Program-made: the position numbers and the translations under genes | Shown here: piece after piece, positions 36,655-49,059 of the stretch | Layout of the letters: every line of letters begins with the position of its first letter | Position numbering within the stretch: the first letter of the stretch is position 1 | The notes under the pieces: generated by a model | Seen by the model: the letters and a program-made list of their open reading frames with translations, nothing else | Told to the model about the DNA's origin: nothing | Databases searched by the model: none | NCBI GenBank assembly: GCA_009667805.1 | Contig: CM019070.1 | Coordinates: 56,343,735-56,407,734, forward strand | Source: Leptobrachium leishanense | Lineage: Eukaryota > Chordata > Amphibia > Anura > Megophryidae | Direction: 5' to 3' | DNA: 64,000 bases

Positions 36655-38916
36655 GTGTGTCTGTTTGTGTGTTGTGTTGTGTTTTTTCAGTGTGGGAATA
36701 TTCCCAATGTATTTCTTGCTATAATACCCTATTTGGCAGGCAGATGTCCAAATAGTGGATGTCGTATAACTGCAGCTTGTGTCTCGATATGTACCCGATA
36801 TGTCAAGTGATATTTCACAGCCTATTTGTAAACAGTTCTAGCACCTTGGGCATTGTGCCCAAAGGACTAAAACTTTGGGGCACCTTCCGGAGCCCAAAAG
36901 CGATCATAAAGCACAGCCCCAAATTGTGTTAACATGATCTGACTGCTGTGTCTGCTACCGCTGATGTTTATACACGATAGCGGTAGTGAAGGGGTTAGTG
37001 GTTTTCATTTATTGGTAGTAATCAGCAAAGTACATGACAATTAAAGATCTTGGCACCCTCTTTTATAGATTACGATGCAGTGAGAACCTTGTTTTACCTG
37101 CTGCTCCAGGCCCATTCTCTCGAAATACGTTGGTCGTTGTTGTGTCATAAGGTAAATCTTACCTGGGATCTAAAGGATACAACAAATTAACAAGGGTGCA
37201 AATAAGGACATGAAAAATGCATAAAGTGGATTGGAATGGCTACCCTAAATACACAATACCTTAAGGCAGCTGTACCTTTTAAAACAGCCACAATTGGGCA
37301 GAGGAAGAGCCCCCTTACTGGCACAAGCACACAGGAGTGGCCTTATCTGTCTCTTCCTTTTATTCATTATGGTTTTACCAATCTATACTATATTATGCTA
37401 TCAGAAGATCTCCACATCAAGGGCTGAGGACGGCCTCATGTGTGATGATATAGAGCCTCGGAGGTTGAACCATTGTGAGGGCGAATAATCTGTGAAGAAC
37501 TATAGGATTTTATTTTTACAGTATTATGCTGTGCTTTTCCTATTTTATTTTTTAGCCTGAATATCCTTGCCCATGTATCCTTACCCTCTTCAGGATGTAC
37601 AGTATTCCTTAAACTCAGGTATTTAACTTTCTTTTTACCATGGGGTGCTGCACTAGCCTTTTGGTGATTGATTTAAAATACTGTTTTTGGACAAGGTGTA
37701 TTAGAGGGACAGACGATGGAGGAGGTACCTAAGATCTGACCACCTTCCAAATCGCAGGTCGGCACTGAAGACTTTAAATCCACCAATACGGAGAACTGTC
37801 TTCTTGGTTTATGATTTTCTATGCACAACTGATCAGCCAATGCCTTTTAATATCTTTGCATTGAGAGGCATCCAGTAGCCAGAGTCCTCCACTGATCGAC
37901 TGCATCTGCTGCTTCCTGTAGCCGATGCGGACAATCTATAGGAAGATGGGTTAGGTGGCAACTCTGGAATAAAGGTAAGGTTTTTGGTTGCTCTAAACAC
38001 AACCGGACTGGATAGCTAGGAATGAGACAACATGGTTTCTCCTTGTCTTCCTGCTTTTATCATTGTGTTCATTTACTCCAGTAGTTGTCAAATGAAGCCT
38101 ATGAAACCCTTCTTAATACACAGAAAACTATACAGACTCCTATAGCAAGGATTGGTCCATTTTCACCCATATTTATTTTAATCTGATGAAGTTTAGTGTT
38201 TGAGATATTGCAGGTACAGAATTATAAACACAATACTCTTGCCTGCAGGTCAAAAGGGTAACAGTTTATTTTCTTACCCCCCGCCCCTTATTTTTTTCAA
38301 TTCAGCATGAATGGGAGAAACAAAAAAAATGTAATTTTATGTTAAAATACTTACAATTGTATGAGCATACTTAAATTTGTGCATGCCTTCGTTTACATAG
38401 TCAATAATGTATTCACAACTGACACGGGCAAACCTGCAATTTTATGCTGTCTTTTAATTTTGAATACATACGTATAACAAGGCAACCTTTTCTTGTTACC
38501 TATAGATATTTGTAGACACGGGAATTTATCTCTCTCCTGAATCTGTCTAATTAGTGGTTCAGCCACCCACTCGATGTTTTGCTGTACAAGGTGAAGGAGG
38601 TTCTTCAGGGTGAAGAATATGGAAGATCAGAACACAAAGCACTCGATTCCCAGAATAGAGCCATCAACAATATAATTTCTTGAACAGACTGACATCGGTA
38701 CAATTAGCATTCTACATTGCTTAAAGTTATTCTTAAATGTAAATAATCTGAATACACAAATTGTTTACTGCCAGACCTACTTGATTCTATAAACTATAAA
38801 TCAATATGATGACTGGAAACAAACCTTAATTTAAAAGAGGAGAAATATATAAATTTTTTTAATGAACGTTTATCTCCCCATTTAGCAGAATATTTATTGA
38901 TATGAGCTAAAACCTG
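36655..38916. other. No gene recognised
   Basis: 2.3 kb with no recognisable element ends, no long meaningful frame and only a short GT-rich tract at 36652-36680. It could be unique intergenic or intronic DNA. Confidence 0.4.
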
Positions 38917-39275
38917 AACCACTTTAGGGCAGGCTACTTGTGCTGTTGCCCATTCTCGGGACCTTCACAAACCTTGTGGTGCCCCCAGTTCTCAAACCCT
39001 TGTTTTTGCTCGCTCATGGTGTGCAGTATAATCAAGATGCGGACCACTTGTCACGAGGGCATAGCTGATAAGCACCTCAAGCAAGATCTTACAAGGCTGT
39101 AGCAATCATCAAGTTACTGTATCTCTCGTGCACAGAAGACTTCCTTGGCATTTCAGTCTGGCCAACCCTTCTGGGTGATGGCGTCCGATTTTACATATGG
39201 AATAGTCTTCTTTGTACTGGCGCCATTAAGCTAAAATCGTATGAGACCTGAGCAGAGAACCACCTTAGGGCAGGT
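38917..39275. repeat. Interspersed repeat related to the inverted repeat at 4826-5337
   Basis: Shares TTGCCCATTCTCGGGACC, CTTCCTTGGCATTTCAG, GGGTGATGGCGTCCGATT and AAGCTAAAATCGTATGAGACCTGAG-like phrases with 5240-5345/10464-10560. Ends are loosely inverted (CTGAACCACTTTAGGGCAGG / AGAACCACCTTAGGGCAGG as direct phrases). No coding. Confidence 0.55.
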
Positions 39276-40168
39276 GTAAGGTATGTCAAAATCAGGTACC
39301 CCATTAAAATAAATCCGGTAGCCCATTAAAATAAACTCTGATAAAGTAAACAAATGGCATTTCTATTAAACCACCAGTAGATGGCAGCAGAGTGAAAAGC
39401 CTGAATGATGAGCATGTGTTCATCTAAAATGCTTCCCTTAGCAGGGAGGAACCCAAAATACAGGGTTTTCGTTTCTGGTAGGAATCAAAGTATTCAAGTA
39501 CACTTCTACCAGAACTGAAGTCATGCTTTGCGTGTATTGCAGGTAAGAGGGAGCATATCCAGGGTTATGAACCGGGCAAAGGTGGTTCAATTCACATCCC
39601 TGTAATTAGAAAAGGCTACTGCTGGGAATTAGATCAGACAGTATACAGATATCAGTGGGTTGTGCTGATATGTCATAGCTCACCAGCATACAGGGAATGT
39701 GATGACTATAGGATCTCATGTTATATTGTATTGATTGTATTGCACCATTAGCCTGCTATAATGTAGATTGAGTAATCACATATCTGTACATGTTTAATTG
39801 TTTATTATTATTCTGACTGCGAATCAGAAGATTGTAGGTTGTTCTTGAACCCAGGACATACTTGAAAACGAGAGAAATCTCAATGTATCCTTCCTGGTAA
39901 AAATCCTTTATAAATAAATAAATAAAGACGTTATTCCTGCATAGGTGAATGTTACTGTATATATTTAAATGTGTATTAATATATAAGAAACCAAATATTC
40001 AAGTACACTCCTACCAGAACTGAAGTCATGCTTTGTGTGTATTGCAGAAAACGTTTAAATAAAAACACTTCTGGTTTCACCCAGCCCGCTCCCTTTGCAC
40101 ATTGGAATTATTGACCATACTTTCAGCATATGTGCAACACAAGCCACCTATGCTATTGCCCATTCTCA
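39276..40168. other. No gene; one short LINE-tail-like fragment
   Basis: Contains a repeated phrase 'TTCAAGTACACTTCTACCAGAACTGAAGTCATGC' type sequence at about 39494-39530 and 39997-40030 (two copies, about 500 bp apart), and a SINE/LINE tail-like CAATGTATCCTTCCTGGTAA at 39882-39901 followed by (AAAT)n. Confidence 0.5.
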
Positions 40169-40176
40169 GAATCCTC

Positions 40177-40843
40177 TAGGGATGTGCGTTTCGGGTTTCG
40201 GAATTTCGGAATTTTCACGAAATTTCCCGATTCGTGTTTTCGGATGCGGCCGAATTTCTGAAAAATTTTAGATCCGAAACTTTCAGATCCGAAATGTTTT
40301 CCGAGCCGAAACGAAATATTTTCGGATTTTTCGAATGGACTTGAAATGTGTCAAACGAGGAGAACAGATGTTCCGAAAAACGAAAATTTTCCGAAAAACG
40401 AAAATTTTGTAAAACGAAAATTTTCTGAAAACGAAAATTTTTCGAAAAAAAGAAAAGTCGCTACAAAAAACGGGCAAAATGACACGAAAGATACGAAAAA
40501 TGGTCGATATTCCAAAAAATGTGCAATTCCAAAAAACGAAAATTTCCAAAATTACGAAAAGTCGATACAAAAACCGAGCACAGTGACACGAAAATACGAA
40601 AAATGGTCGATATTCTGAAAAACGAAAATTTCCGAAATTACGAAAAGTCGATACAAAAACCGAGCACAGTGACACGAAAATACGAAAAATGGTCGATATT
40701 CCGAAAAAAAAATGTACCCGAAAAACGGGCCGGGCCGAATCGAATCGAAACCGAAATCGGTCGAAACGAGCCGAATCGAAAAGTTTAAAAATCCGAAAAA
40801 TCGAACCGAATCGAACCGAAAAAAAAATCGGTGCACAAGCCTA
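40177..40843. mobile_element. hAT-type element of the CCGAAA/TTTCGG family, copy 2, complete
   Basis: 667 bp with ends TAGGGATGTGCG and (inverted) TAGGCTTGTGCACCGA. Perfect 8-bp TSD GAATCCTC at 40169-40176 and 40844-40851. The interior is made of CGAAAATTTTCCGAAAA-like phrases; a 103-bp block (about 40546-40650) is duplicated at about 40640-40700. Plus and minus frames over it are low-complexity shadows. Non-autonomous. Confidence 0.88.
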
Positions 40844-41769
40844 GAATCCTCACAAACTTTGTTGCCCATCCTCAGGACCCTCACAAACCTTGTATTTGCT
40901 CCTTTTATTAACATTTAATCATATAAATCATTCTCTTGGTGCTCTAATCAACAACTAGTGGTATAAGTGTGTTGAATAACAAATCATGAGGTTTTTAGTG
41001 GTGAAAGCTGTAACTAACACAAATGTTCATTTAATATATAAATTCGACTATGAGGGGTTCATGAAAATTTATATTTTGATGGCTATTGAGTTTGTAGCAA
41101 AATTTTGCAGCATTTTCATGGAAAATTACTTTATATTGCTTGGTTGTTTTAACAACCGCGCAGGGCAAATATCTGACCTTCAGATTCCGATAAAATCGAG
41201 TCTCATGCAGTTGTGTATCTCTCAACATGGTAAACAGATGTCGTGAAGCACGTATATTCTTCAGCTTTCTCCAGATATAAATATGCCTGGATGTGGAAAG
41301 GAAGGTGCAAGGTTATGTATCCTATAATATACTATTGCACACTTCGTCAGGAGTCGAGAAATAAATGTTCCCAAAACTTGGTTATCTGGTTATGCTTGTT
41401 GGCCTTCAATTTATTTAAAAGTTGGAATGCTTGCCATGTCATAAATTCCTGTTTTATGACCATCACGTCTGGTTTGGGTTAAGACTAGGTGAACTAGCTA
41501 TTAGCTGACTTGAATGTTAACTTTTGAGACTATAATTTTATGGAAATTAACAAGCGGCAGGTTAAGTACATGTAGCCTCTTTCTTTGTATAATAGGAAAA
41601 GCAAGCTGGTCTGTGCACAAATAAATGCATATTGTGATATAATTCCTTCTATGCAGTACTGTACAGTGAGAATCTGCAAATCAGACATAGACAACATATA
41701 GTGCAACAGTACTGGATGTAAAATCTCACATGTGGTAAATGAATATAGAACTACTCAAAAGATGACCGT

Positions 41770-42050
41770 AGCCTAAAGCCATACTTTTGGGGTGTGTGTG
41801 TGTGTTCGTGTTCAAAGCTGCAAGGGGGGAAAAAAAAGTGAGAAGCTGTGGCCTTCATTCGCATATCCTACCCAGAGTTCTTTTCTGCATATAGGGAATG
41901 TAGCAGAGGAGCTTTCTAAGCGGTTCTCTGAATTGCTAGGATGTGTAAATGTTTTCTGCAGCTATAAACTTAACTTATTTATTATTATTTTTTTTGCAGT
42001 GTGGAGGCTTTTAATCTCACTTTTTTGCCCTCCACTATTGAATTACATAC
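41770..42050. repeat. Interspersed repeat fragment related to 28008-28398
   Basis: Shares GCATATCCTACCCAGA, TGCATATAGGGAATGT and GTGTGGAGGCTTTTAATCTC phrases with the 28-kb copy, in a different order. Includes a short (GT)n at 41792-41806. Confidence 0.5.
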
Positions 42051-42059
42051 ATCATATAT

Positions 42060-44188
42060 ATATATATATATTATACATAATATACGTGGCGGCACTCCAG
42101 GTCGTCATAAAAGGTAAACATTTGATCAATCCATAAACAGGAGGTCAACGTTTTGGCTCCTATGTGGAGCTTTCCGTTCATACACCCCTCACGTTACTGT
42201 GTGCTTTCTTGCTGTGGCGCTCATACACACTGCTTGGTGTTTGCTTTTGTTTGTTTTTTGGGGGGGTTTGGGGTGGGGGAGCAGCAATTCAGCCTTGGCT
42301 CCAGACAGCACAGTGGCTTGGGTGGCCTTGATTATAACTCAACCCAAATATCAGTCCATAACATCGGTGGAATTGAATTTTTTTTTTTCTTGATGGCATT
42401 TTTGGCAAAGAGGTCCTGATACATATCTGGAGCGTTGGCAATCTTTTGACAAAAACATTGAGGTATTTGAATTTTGTATGTTTACCAGAGCCTGTGTTAG
42501 GTGTGTACACATGACTTGGAATATTCTTTCCCGACTTGGATTTGTTCCCATTTAAACTCCTGTATAAAGAGAAGATGCCCTCTGATGGCTCTTGTTATGC
42601 AAATGATGCCACTATGCTTTACCTAAGCTGCAGGCTTATGCAGGAGATGTGTGTACTGTATCTATGATTTTCTAAAGGGTTGCATCAGAGCCAGATTTTT
42701 CATTTATGTTAACATATACTGGCTTTTTTTTACATTTCTGTTCTTTGTAGTGCCCTGATCCTAGCAAGGCCAGCCTAATGGTTAACTTCAAGGAAGTTTA
42801 TCTTTAATTTTTTTAATTTTCGACTTAAAACAATATCTAGTAAATGTTTTACAGCAAATGTTACAGGGCTGCAATATTTAGTAGATGCCTAATCTTATCC
42901 ACAATCGTTAATCTTCTGCTATCTTTGACATCGTCGACACTGGGATTTTCTTTAACCCTTTAAGTGACATGGCCATGAGTGCCTCTCGTTTTCATTTGAC
43001 AATTGGAGAGTGAAGTCTAAACTGTGCCCTGATTGACTAGGCTGACATAATTGTGCTAATGACACTAAGAGGAGGCTACATTGCAAGAGACATGTCTCTT
43101 ATCATTACTATGTTTTCCATTTCGTAAAAAAAACCTCCTTTTACACAAGCTTTATGCTCTTAGTCGGCCACTTGGTACTACTTTGCTGTTTAAATAAACA
43201 TTGTTCCCAGACCTTCAGTCATAATCTAGAGATGAAAAAGTCAGCCTGGCTGCAGACTATACTGTTGCTGCTTTTTTGCATATCCTCTTACTTTTTTACT
43301 TTTAACTTCATATAAATTGATATAGATTATCAAAACCTGGAGCCATAATGGCCACCCAAAAAAAATTTTTGGACTTGGCTTTCCAACCATTTTTTTCGAC
43401 ACTCACTTCAGTTGATTATGCTTCTTATTACTTGCTAAATTGTTATGGGTTTTTTTTCCTAGCTCCGAATTTAAATATTTCATTTTCAAGAGACAAGTAT
43501 TGTTTCTTGTCAAGTCAACACTCAAGCCATGGGCGCTCAACCTTGGCCCTCAAGATGTTTGGGAACTACATTACCCACAAGACTCTGTCAACCTAATGAG
43601 TGCCATGGGTGGTGTAGATCCAAACTTTCTAGAGCAGGGTTGTCAAACTCTGCCCCCTTATGTTTCTTAGAAATGAGAGACTGCAGTTGGATATCAAATT
43701 GTGATGAAGTCAGCCATGTATTTATTACCTTTAGGTAAATGACACTGTAACTTCAAATGGTTCAGCAGGGTAACCCAAATACAAATGAGTAGAATGAGAA
43801 GAAACCGTCTTTATTTATCTGCCTACCAGCCGCTGCCACTAACCTCCTGATGATGCCGACAGGGCGAAACGCGTAGAGGACTCTTGTTTTAACCTTTTGA
43901 TCTCAGACCCTGTACTCAGAGGATAGAAGCAAATAGTTGTTGACTTTCACTGCAGGATAGCAACACTGGTGTTTATTCTGTAGGGTTTTGTATGTTGGCT
44001 TGTCTATCTCTAATAGGAATTTTTTGAGAACCACTTAAGGATCATAAGGGACAGCAACATTAAGGGTGACCCATTCACTGTGTACCCCTTCTCCACCTAC
44101 AAAAGCTCGCTCCCCTCACAGGGCTGTGTGTCTGCATTCCTGTCTGTTCCTACCCATGCTGTAGGGATAACCCCTACTGGGACCATTT
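42060..44188. other. No gene; fragments of hAT-like MITEs
   Basis: Mostly unique-looking AT-rich DNA. At 43528-43625 a foldback piece (GCCATGGGCGCTCAACCTTGG ... CCATGGGTGG with GGGAACTACATTACCC) resembles the 26113 MITE family without clear TSD. Confidence 0.4.
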
Positions 44189-44196
44189 GCATAAAG

Positions 44197-44378
44197 CAGT
44201 GATTCCCAAACCTTTCCTCAGGACCCTGTGCCTCGCCAGGTTTGATAGATCACCTATGCTTTGCTTCAGATCTCTAAGTAGCTGCTTTGTGATTGCAGGA
44301 TTCAGTCTGCATTTCCCCAAGGTGATCTGCAAAATCTGGCCTGGTTGAGGGTCCCGAGGACAGGTTTGGGAAACACTG
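44197..44378. mobile_element. hAT-type MITE (CAGTGGTTCCC family), copy 5
   Basis: CAGTGATTCCCAAACC start, GGTTTGGGAAACACTG end. Flanks GCATAAAG (44189-44196) and ATATAAAG (44379-44386) agree at 6 of 8. The central TA rule holds. Confidence 0.72.
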
Positions 44379-45006
44379 ATATAAAGGATTCCAAGGGACA
44401 ATCTTCTCAGCAGGGCACACACCAACCAAGTATCACAATTTATTTTATCCTCCCCTCACTTATTTTCATTTGTGTGCTTATTTGTCAATCTCGTGTGACA
44501 GCATATTGATAAAATTAGTAAACGTTACATTGTGACTCATGCAGGTCTTGCAATCTCAGCTACACACGGTTTCTTCTCATTCTACCCCCTTAGGTTTCTG
44601 ACCAAAAACTCCCATCTATTATATTGCAAGAATTCTGGGAATTGTAGTCAATCAACATCTGGGGGGGGGTGAGTTTGACACACCTGATGAAAAGGATCAA
44701 GGTTCAGCAGCTCTGAAATTAAGAATATCTAAACTAAAACTTTTTAAAATGACCCATGTAGTTCCATTGATGCTGACTGTTTGGTAAAGGATAGAGTTCA
44801 AGGAACCTCCGGAACAACATCCATCAGCTGCATTCTGGACTGTTAAAACAAGCATTAAATAGATTATATATTATCGTGTCAGTCTTTCTATCCCAGATCG
44901 AATTTCTATATGGAAAATTCCAACCTTGAGGTTTTAAAAAATTTCAAAAAGTGCACTCTAAAGATATTGCAGTTTTGTATAGAAGTGCAGCCTTCACATA
45001 CCTTCA

Positions 45007-45454
45007 GGCTAGGGTCAGACGAGCGTGATTTCTATGGACTGTGCGTCCTTGCACACGGACGTACGTCAGTACGGAAGACGCAGTAGTGGCCACACATTCC
45101 GTTTTTTTCACTGACGTATATATTGACGGATGTAGGAGAGAAAATAAATTAAAAATCAAAACCATTTTGTCCGTGAAAAATGCTGGACGTATAAATGCAG
45201 TCCGTCTGACCACGTTCCATCACTCACACACAAAGCTATGCGGATGTTGCGGACGCAGCGCACTTTGTGCGGCCGTTCTAGGGGTTGTACGTGCTTGCCT
45301 GCCTTCCGTCCATGGGCCGCGGCCGTTGTGCGTCCGCAGTTCAGTGCGGACATACTTCATGTGTCAGCCTCCAATGGGCTTTCTGTCATGCTATCACGGA
45401 CGTACTTTTAGGCGCAATCACGGACGTGAACACTACGCTCGTCTGACCCCAGCC
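45007..45454. mobile_element. PIF/Harbinger-type MITE, subfamily B, copy B3
   Basis: 448 bp, ends GGCTAGGGTCAGACGAGCG and CGCTCGTCTGACCCCAGCC. The 3-bp flanks TCA (45004-45006) and TGA do not match as a direct duplication, unlike the other six copies. Confidence 0.75.
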
Positions 45455-46188
45455 TGAAATGGCCAGGCCATACGGAAGTTGCTCATTCTTTTTGGAAGCT
45501 TAGCTCTTTAGACCCTTACTTGGCAGCCAATAAAGAAATATCTACAGCACTTATGTATCCAGCAGCAATTCTATTCATGACTTCAGATGAATGGCCTTGA
45601 TGTGCAAGATGATCTAAAGTGTATGTTTGTATAATCACTCCATTCGAGTGGACAGAAGGAAAAGCAATGAGATACTGCTTTGATAGGAGCATATTTATAG
45701 GAGCAGCTGTTTCTGTATATAATGGTAGCTGTACAAAACCTTATGTGGGAAGGTAAGAACTGAGAACCTCCATGATCAATAATCAATGCAAAAGTATAAC
45801 TTGAGCTGTTTTAATGTGTTTAAATGCAAACAAGGAAACCAAGGCACCGATTCCAGTTGGAGCGGTGAACGTTCAATCACAGCTCCTGGAGCCCAAGTGG
45901 CAAAAAGGGCCTTGTGACAAGTTGACAGCACCAATTTCCCACAACACAATGAAATTAAAAAGATGGCTCAGTGGCACAATGGAGTGAATAATGGGGCAGA
46001 GATAGAATTGGAGGTGAGAGAAATGTTGCAAAAGTACACCAAAATCTTCAGCTCCAGGCAAATGAATCCCTTAATCTGGCACTGCACCATCAGCTGTACG
46101 GAAACCCGCAAAATAAAAAGCCAGAACTACATTTTTATTTAATCTTAAAGCATGTTAAGAATACTGGTGTTCTATAAACTATCAAGTC

Positions 46189-46352
46189 TATTCAAAGAAA
46201 GGTGAAGCTCAGGAGAATGACTGGAGAAGTGAAAATTCTAGATCAAAATGGCCAAACCAGAAAAATTCTCCCATTCATCTCACTTTCCAAATTGGCTATT
46301 TGGTCTAGATTGATTATTCTCTTCTCCTGGTTTTCACCTTTCTCTGAATAGC
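46189..46352. mobile_element. Foldback MITE (TTATTCAGAGAAAGGTGA family), copy 2
   Basis: Arms CTATTCAAAGAAAGGTGAAG and TTTTCACCTTTCTCTGAATAG, with GAAAATTCTAGATCAAAATG inside. Diverged relative of 32214-32367. Confidence 0.65.
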
Positions 46353-47054
46353 CCTGTATACTTATCTTAATGTATTGCTTGGAGAAGAGAAGCCTATTAT
46401 GCTCTGTAAAAATCTTAATGAACTCCCTTCTCTCTTATTGCGTATAAGCAATAAAATCCATTATTGGGCAAAACGTGTAGCTTTTAGAGATGAGCTCTAT
46501 TCCAGTGGAGGAGTTAAATAGGTAGATGTTATGGGGAAAAGGTTTGGGTGAGCCGTCTCACCATTATCGGTTGCTTTCATATCCTATTTGGAAGCTGCAA
46601 AGCAATGAGGGCAGAGGTGATGTCACTAGCATAGGATCCTGAAGTCTATAGGAATCCATGGAAACCAGCGTGACCCTGGAAAAAGCTCTCATGAGACTGG
46701 TCGGCCAGAGCAGTGGAAGGGCACTTGAGGCTATTTGTTCCCTGTGTTGTGCTGCTTATGAATGGCAGTGGCGGATTACGGTGCCCATGCACCATGGGAC
46801 AATGGGCAAGTATAGATTTTTTTTTTTTACACGTGTGTGTTTGTGTGTGTGTTGATTTAGCAAAATCCTTCCGAGTTGATATTCTATGCAGAATTCTGGC
46901 CTGCGAAGAATACGATGGAATAGCCTGTTCTTTTCTGGCCAACTGCAAATTAACTGCTCCTGAACAAAATGAGTTAAGTTACAGTAAAGAATCACTAAAG
47001 CTGTGCTGCACAAAATTGTTCATCTTTGGTCAGAAGAGTGGTTAGAGCCACTAA

Positions 47055-47481
47055 GGCTAAGGTCAGACAAAAGCAGTTTTAACGTGCGTTTAGCCGCACG
47101 AAATCACGGCCTTGCTAGCAGCAAATGACGTCCAATGCCGGGGAACATACGAAGAACGGCCGCACGAAAGTTCGTCCGCACAATGCAAGTGGCAAACGAA
47201 CGCATTTTTTCGAGAACGTCAAACCGCTACTACTGACGTACGGAGTGCGCTGCGGCCGCATAGCGGCGTGTTTGCGTGATTGGGAGACGTCAGACGCTGC
47301 ACACGTCCGGCCAACATAACGTCCAGACGCAAAAAGGGTTTTATTGATGATCCGTACAAAATCACGGACGAGAATGCGCATCGTATGACCGCTATCGCGT
47401 ATTCCGTGAAAAAATACGTCCATTCGTTCGAACGTACTTTTTCACGGACAACGTGAAAAATGCGTTCGTCTGACCATAGCC
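47055..47481. mobile_element. PIF/Harbinger-type MITE, subfamily A, copy A2
   Basis: 427 bp, ends GGCTAAGGTCAGACAAAAGC and TTCGTCTGACCATAGCC, TSD TAA both sides (47052-47054, 47482-47484). CpG-rich; the minus frames 47115-47423 and 47219-47608 merely translate it. Confidence 0.8.
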
Positions 47482-47484
47482 TAA

Positions 47485-49057
47485 GCGAACGAGTGGAGAC
47501 TGTAACTGAAGCTTCTTCCATCTTGGTTCCCACACTATACTGTACACAGCCTCTATGCCTCTTGGAGAAGCAAGGATTCGGGCCTCCTGCCAAGTGACCG
47601 TGGACCAATGTGGCAAAGCCAACTCTAAAAGACAGTGGGCATATAGTGTTAATGGTGTTAAATGTTTTAGTATCTTAAAACCTGGTGGTTTAAGAATTTA
47701 GTTTCTTTTAGTAATCCTTGTAGAACTATTGTTCTTGCTGTCTGTGTAATTGTTTGTCCTTAGATTGATGTTGATAATGTGCTGATCCCGTTTGTTGAAT
47801 ACTAATCATATTTCTGTGTTTCCTTAATTGATTCTCACCCCCCCCCCCGGTCTAATTTAGACAACGTACTTTATGGTTTGTGTCATTTTACCCCCCTGTT
47901 TCCGATATAAACTGGTCTCCGTCTCAAAATATCATTTCTTACTGCACTAAGTTACTTGAAATTATACAGCACTCCTTCTAGTTCTAGCTGAGGGTTGTGA
48001 TGGAGGGAAAGCTGCTGCATATCGGTTTGACTGTAGAGAAGGGACAGATGCTGTAACTGGTTTGGGTCTGGTCCTCAAACCGGGCACAAGTCAACCCCAG
48101 AGACATTAAGCCAACGACTGGGGCAACTATACTTAATGGCTCGGTTGTAATAAGGCCCTACATTTTTTAAATTCTAGTGGCATCATTGATTTTTACAAAA
48201 TCTATAATCAAAACTCAGTGTCTCATTTTAGAACCTGGAAAAGTATGTATTTTTTTTTTCTTCCAATTGAAATTAATTGACGTACATCCTGTACCAATAA
48301 AAAGGAATTATTTTAAATGGAGCAATTGTTTGATTGTACAAGGCTAACTTATAGAAGGAAACAAAATCTCACAGAATTCCAAACAACCACCTGGCATCTA
48401 TTGCCATTTCCACTGTCACAATAGATTTGAAAACTTTCTACGCATGAATACAATATAAACACTTGGGTGAACAAGTCCTCTCTTCTAATCACATTTGCAA
48501 TCCATTACATGCACTTAGTAAAACTTTCTTTAGAACATACATAGCATACAATTTAGACAAGCGCCTGGAATTGGCAGGAAGCCATCTTGCTAAACTATAA
48601 ACTAACATGTCACAACAGCTTGCTCATTTCTCCATAGTCCAATCAAACATTAAGAATTCAGGAACAGTTCTGGACATTTATACCGCTAGGGAAATGATGG
48701 TCTGCTATTGACGTTATAAATAATGTTGTAGTAGAACACTTATGTGGGGGTTTCAAAACATTTGTGTGTTGGATACAAAGGATAACATTTTGACTGGTTA
48801 TTGGAATATTTGGGTAATGTCAGCATTTTATGGGTTCTTATGGAAGATGTATGAATTTCGAACACTTCAGTCATTTACATGGTGTAAATAAAGGGTAAAG
48901 GAACTCCACTGAGTCGTGAGAAACCACTTGAGTTCCTCTGACACTCTATGACACGGCTGTCAAATTTTGCCCCCCCCCCATGTATTTGAACTACAACTCC
49001 CATTCGTTTGCCGTCTATTGCATTGGAAGAATTCTGAGAATGGATTTCCTGGACACA
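47485..49057. other. No gene recognised; MITE fragment near the right end
   Basis: Unique-looking AT-rich DNA. At about 48952-49045 a MITE fragment (GGCTGTCAAATTTTGCCCC, AACTACAACTCCCATTC) lies next to the Tc1 insertion. Homopolymers at 47838 (C) and 48249 (T). Confidence 0.4.
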
Positions 49058-49059
49058 TA

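Noticed and set aside
40283..40914. FRKIFVFRK-type and KNENFPKNE-type repetitive proteins on both strands
   Set aside because: Low-complexity translation of CGAAA/TTTCG repeats of a non-coding hAT element with defined ends.
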